Under the pieces are notes generated by a model. It had not been told where the DNA came from. It ran no database searches and saw nothing but the letters and a program-made list of their open reading frames with translations. From Protonemura montana (Eukaryota > Arthropoda > Insecta > Plecoptera > Nemouridae), in assembly GCA_947568835.1 (NCBI GenBank), contig OX387603.1, positions 6,298,701 through 6,362,700 on the forward strand: DNA of 64,000 nt. The letters run 5' to 3'. Made by a program: the position numbers and the translations under genes. Shown piece by piece: positions 59,446 through 64,000 of this stretch. Within the stretch, counting starts at the first letter, position 1. Each line of letters begins with the position of its first letter.

Positions 59446-62400
59446 CCGCGACGTCCGACGCCGTCCTGGCTGATTAGCGCTGAGCGACATGCGCCGTCAG
59501 GATCTGCAGTCAGACGAGTCTAAGAAAGTGATATTCTTGTATCCAACTGTACGCATTGCCGGCGCCGTCCTCTAATTGAGATGGTGTTAATTAAATCCAG
59601 AGCGCACGGGAGAAACGTTAAGGCAAAATTATGATTAATTTGTCAGGATGTTTGTATATATTTTTGGATTGCTTTATTTTCTTGGAACTTTAGCACTTTG
59701 CATATGATATAGCAGAAGAGAACATTGAAGCGTTCTGATTTTTTTATCGTTTCTTATAAAAAAAAGATGAGAATTTGGAATTTCACGAAATGAAATGCAA
59801 GTAACTAAGATGTATTATAAATTAATATTTCCATGCTAGATAGACAGGGTGAGAAGGGGCATGGGGGCAATCTTTCCGGGACACCCTAGCTCCTTGGTCA
59901 GTAAAGACAATGTGACCGACTTATTCCTCCGAAGAAATCCTTTTTGGACTCGGGAGGGAAGAGTTGGCGCTACCTTTCATCGACGACGCCGAGCACAGCG
60001 ACGCCTGTAGTTTTGACGCCTGCCGAGCGATGGCGCTGGTAACGCTATGGGACGCGACGGCAGCGTTCCGATCGACGAGCACGTATGCCGCAGGGTTAAT
60101 GCGTTTTATAGCGTCATTCGGCGAAGTAGTTCTATTTTATGATGTAAAAGCAATATGTTATTTGACTGGAAACGGCATAAAAGAAACAGCTGGCGCATGG
60201 TTAGTGGATGAACGTAGCGAGTGAAGCGAATACTTTAGTTTTACAGCTGAAGAAAGAATTTGGAAATTTCTTTGGAGTTGGTTTGTGTTTTGTTGGTTGC
60301 TTTCTCTACCACAGCTACCCTGCGATTGTTTGGGAAATTATAGAACAATGCGGCTAGTTTTGTAATTTCTAGGTAAATACCTGAAATTGTGTTAAATTTA
60401 TTAAATTACCATCAGATAACTGTCAAAAAAAAAACCCGGTAAGTAGTTAAATTTCTTTATGTTATGTATGACTTTCTCGCTAGTTATCGAATGAAATCAA
60501 GACCGCCTTGGATAAATTACTACCATTCTCTTTGCACTTGACGCAACCTAATCTGCAATTGTTTAAAATACTCGGGAAGAATCCATGGCTTGCTTGCAAA
60601 CAAAACCCTCTTGATAATCAGTCAAATTGCAAATTATTTTTCGAAATATTCGGTTACAAACTTAGCAGTTTTAAGCAGCTTTTCAATAGATTCGAGACGA
60701 TCCTTAACGGCGTTGTACCCAGATGCAATCTTTAAGAGGAAAAAATACCCTCTTATAATTTACTAATTTCCTCTCTGTCTACCAATGTAACACATGTGCA
60801 TTGGTTGAGGATTGTTTTGGTTTAAAGTATCCTCCTCGAGCTAGTGGGTTTCCCAAAGATCTTATCGCCGACCAAAAATAAAATTTCGATATTTTTCATG
60901 AAGCTAATCGATTAGTCTCGTTACACAGATAAACCTCGATATTCGTTTAAGACTGAGACATGAAAAATGGACCGTACCTACAGAGACGATCGAAGTTCGG
61001 CAAGGTTGTCAACAAACCGATCAGCCGGCTGCGCTTATCTCGTTATCACCACAGACCGGGATTTTTAGACGGTGGTCGATTTCCAGCCAGTATTGCTGGT
61101 GGATTTAGGATTTATTATTCATCGATTGGTTTTACAGAAAAAATATAATTACTGTCGATGCTTCCAACCCACTGTCACCGGGTAATTGAAATTGGAACCT
61201 CACACTAATCCCAACATTGCACATGTTTTAATGTATTAAATTATTTTCTATGGTTTCCATGAAACAAACAATGCAGAGGGTGACGGAAATAATACCTAGG
61301 AACAGTCCTTCGTTCAGAATGACTTCCTTTCTACATAACAACCCTGAGGAAGGTGTTGAGTTTGTTGTGTTTACACTTGGTTTCTCTATCTATAGTCTTG
61401 ACTGTTATCAAAATGAACAGTCCGTACTTCGAAAAACTATTAAAAAAACCTTTGATAAACTGCGTTAATTTTAGTGAGATTTTGCTTAAAATTATTTTTG
61501 GACAATTACTATTCTGAAAATGCTGTTAACTTTCAGATTTTACTTTAAAAAAAAAACTTGACATACATTTTTGTGTATACATTCTTAAACATAGCGTTTG
61601 TCTACAATGCCCATAAGAACTAATCGCACAGTGACAGCAGACTACATTATTAATTGCCAGTTCAATGATTAAAAAAATGCAAAATGGCAACCCTTTTGTT
61701 CGCAACCAGATAACTCGCTAACGAGCCATTGCAGCCAACTCACCGACAAAACAGCAGCTAGCAGATCAAGTGGCAGTACTGAGGCGACAGCTGACAAATG
61801 GTGTAAGAAAGAAAAGAACTGCCGAATTCAAATTCTACACCCTTATCGGCAATTTCCGACGTGTCATCAGAAATAAAAAAGCCTCGGTCTCTTTCAATTT
61901 TTGGACAGCTCCGACGGAGAGATTGATCGAGTTTGTCGCCAATGTTTCACACCGTGCACTGCTTGTTTCGGAGAAGGAAGACTTTCTTTGCATTTTCTTT
62001 GCGGTGTCGGGGTCTGAGTTACCCTGAGAAGGAGCGTGGATTTGCAACATCAAGTGCTGGTTTGGGCTGCCATGCACCAGAGTGTGCACTGCAGTGAGAG
62101 GAGATAAAACATGGCAGACTGTGTAGTGTTGAAGGATCAGCGTATCGAGAGCGGTATTCTGACCCTTTTTAAAGAGTGCGACAGAATAAATTACAAGCAG
62201 CTTTAAAACTTGCTTATTAAATGTGGTAGAAATCGATCCACAGACGATTAGCGTATTTGTTAAGTTTTATAAAGTCATACTGGGATTAATGAAGTTTTTA
62301 AGTTTTGCAAAAAGTTTTAAAAAATGCTTGGGTGTTGAATTAAAAAAAAAAGTAGCAGATATAAGTACGTACCGTAGAGATTTAGTAAGTGTAATATATT

Positions 62401-63806
62401 AATTCTGTTTAAATCGGTTCATCCGAGTGCCAACCCAAATAGACATGAAAAGATACCCTGAGACCAGACATAAGTCTAAAAGATTCCAAAACTGTCCTAA
62501 AAGCAAAGTGTACTGCTTTGCAAAGACATATGTGCAGTACTTTTGAATAACCTTTTCAGTCATGCAAAATCAGAAGTGGATCCTCTTCTAAGGTGCAAAA
62601 ACCACTCCCATTCGCAACGTGAAACGTTGTACAGTTCTCTCCCACACCATGTCGTAAAGCAAAGCATGCCAAGACGCAGCAGGTACGACGATGCTGGCCG
62701 AACGATGCCCAGAATTTACATATTTCTGTCATCTCAAGAAGCTACATTATCACTGCAGATCGATCTCAGCGTCAACGTGCTCGCGACGTGGCGAGAACCA
62801 AATACTTTTGTTGCATCTCAAGCCACTGAACAAAGTGCCGGAAATCCACCCGATTTTTAAACAGAAATAAAAGCAATTGAATGTCCACGGGTTTTCTCAG
62901 CTATTTCCAATCGCTAGCATAAACAATAGGAGATGATCAATTAGTTAAAACAATAGGTTAAAACCGCGGCTGGTCGATAATGGTTTATTTCTGGAGAGAG
63001 AATGCTGGCAACTAAAGTGACAACGGAATACCGTTATTGGAACCGAGTGCATCTCGTTCAAACAAACTTTAAAGCTCACACCGTCTCCTAAGAATACTGC
63101 AGAATTTTTTTTAAGTGCATCGGAAGGTCCATAGACCGAATGTTACAGTTTTACTGCTAATAATTAAAAGTAATAGCTAGAAACTGGAATGAAAATGTGG
63201 TATTCGCCCCAAGAAATTGTACTCAAGGTGATGTTTTTACCGCTTAAAATTAAACCATCTATTTATGTGTCAATTGTTAAGAATTTAGATGCACCTATTA
63301 AACATTTTTAGCCTCTAGCCTTGACGTTTTTCATCGTATAGCGTATTTGAAAACCCACAGCTTAGAGCCCACAGGTCTTATGGACACCTAGCTCAATGCC
63401 GTGAACTGCTTGATATAAAATGATAATATTAATCATTTGTATGGTAGTCATTGATCAAACAAGAATCCTACATACAAAATTGAGTAGAATATTTTTGTTC
63501 TGAAACTAAAGCACGTAAATCAAACAAGTATCAAGTTGTGAGAAAATACCTATGTAATTTTTTCGTTGGTGGAGGTGCCGTGCGCTCCGGCTGAAAACTC
63601 AAATATTTACTATGAAAAAAATGGCGACTGTTGGACAAAAGTTGAAATATGCTTTGAACAACAAACAATTTTTTAATTTGCGTTTGAAAATAGCCACTGC
63701 GAAAATATTGGTCAGATTTTTCCACCAGTGCATAAAAGCAGGGGCCCTCCCCACAGCATGTTTCCATCGTGCGGAACTCAGCAATGTGCGTCGCAATTGT
63801 TGCTAC
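59446..63806. other. No gene seen
   Basis: AT-rich sequence. A frame of 86 codons at 59964-60224 (plus) and several others have no splice or motif support. Confidence 0.5.
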
Positions 63807-63904
63807 CGGAACATCCCGTCGTTCAAGTCGATGGCGGTCCCGTCTGGGAAGTTGGCTTCCGGGATCATAGACTGGAATCGAGACGAGGACTCGGGGTCCC
63901 GAAA
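63807..63904 (-). CDS. Possible internal coding exon, unrecognised
   Basis: Between acceptor-like cacatgtag and donor-like CCG|GTAGCA, one frame gives 32 codons plus two bases, including FQSMIPEANFPDG and TAIDLNDGMFR. It is bounded by in-frame stops just outside both splice sites and is GC-richer than its surroundings, as the confirmed exons are. I do not recognise the protein. A loose likeness to the FPEGNADMW...MFK block of the GXYLT exon is noted, but it is too weak to name the family. Confidence 0.4.
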
Positions 63905-64000
63905 CTACATGTGTATAATAACTCGCATTTGGTCATGATTCATGCATGGTCACATTTTTGCACTCAGTTTCTTGCAAAAAGTTCCCAGACTCGTGCGGTT

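Overview
This is a piece of animal nuclear genome. AT-rich, repeat-strewn DNA is interrupted by short GC-rich exons with canonical splice sites, and most introns are a few hundred bases long. The two recognisable proteins have relatives typical of arthropods, so an arthropod, probably an insect, is the best guess. I could not place it further. Most of the window is intron or intergenic DNA.

Two genes can be assembled exon by exon with matching reading-frame phases, both on the minus strand. (1) A glycosyltransferase family 8 enzyme of the glucoside xylosyltransferase (GXYLT / fly Shams) type has its first four coding exons at 6738-4024; the rest lies off the left edge. (2) A monocarboxylate transporter (SLC16, major facilitator superfamily) has its complete coding sequence from a start codon at 21814 to a stop at 7734, in eight exons encoding 640 residues. 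A second first coding exon lies 24.1 kb further upstream (46391-45953). It carries its own N-terminus and a duplicate of transmembrane segment 1, and it ends in the same phase. It should therefore splice to the shared exon at 12242 and give a 689-residue isoform. The transporter locus thus spans about 39 kb.

Left end, 1-3.8 kb: an array of alternating inverted units (period about 934 bp) with tRNA-like heads, a conserved long hairpin and CTCF-like motifs, followed by several separate tRNA-like repeats. These sit downstream of the last visible GXYLT exon, probably inside its next intron. 3.9-6.7 kb: GXYLT exons. 6.7-7.7 kb: GXYLT upstream DNA and transporter 3' UTR. 7.7-12.2 kb: transporter exons. 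12.2-21.5 kb: 9.3-kb intron. 21.5-22.4 kb: proximal first exon and CpG-rich upstream region with nuclear-receptor half-sites. 22.4-46 kb: intron of the long isoform, holding 5S-rRNA-derived SINEs, a fold-back element, minisatellites and GC-rich tandem repeats. 46-46.6 kb: distal first exon. 46.6-64 kb: mostly unassigned sequence, with a possible plus-strand terminal exon at 48.4-48.7 kb, quadruplex-forming runs, and a possible coding exon at 63.8 kb.

Nothing in the window requires the two genes to act together. The transporter would move small carboxylates across the plasma membrane. The GXYLT-type enzyme would extend O-glucose on EGF repeats (for example Notch) in the secretory pathway. The most interesting points are the duplicated, alternatively used first exon encoding membrane segment 1, and the inverted-repeat array carrying CTCF-like motifs.
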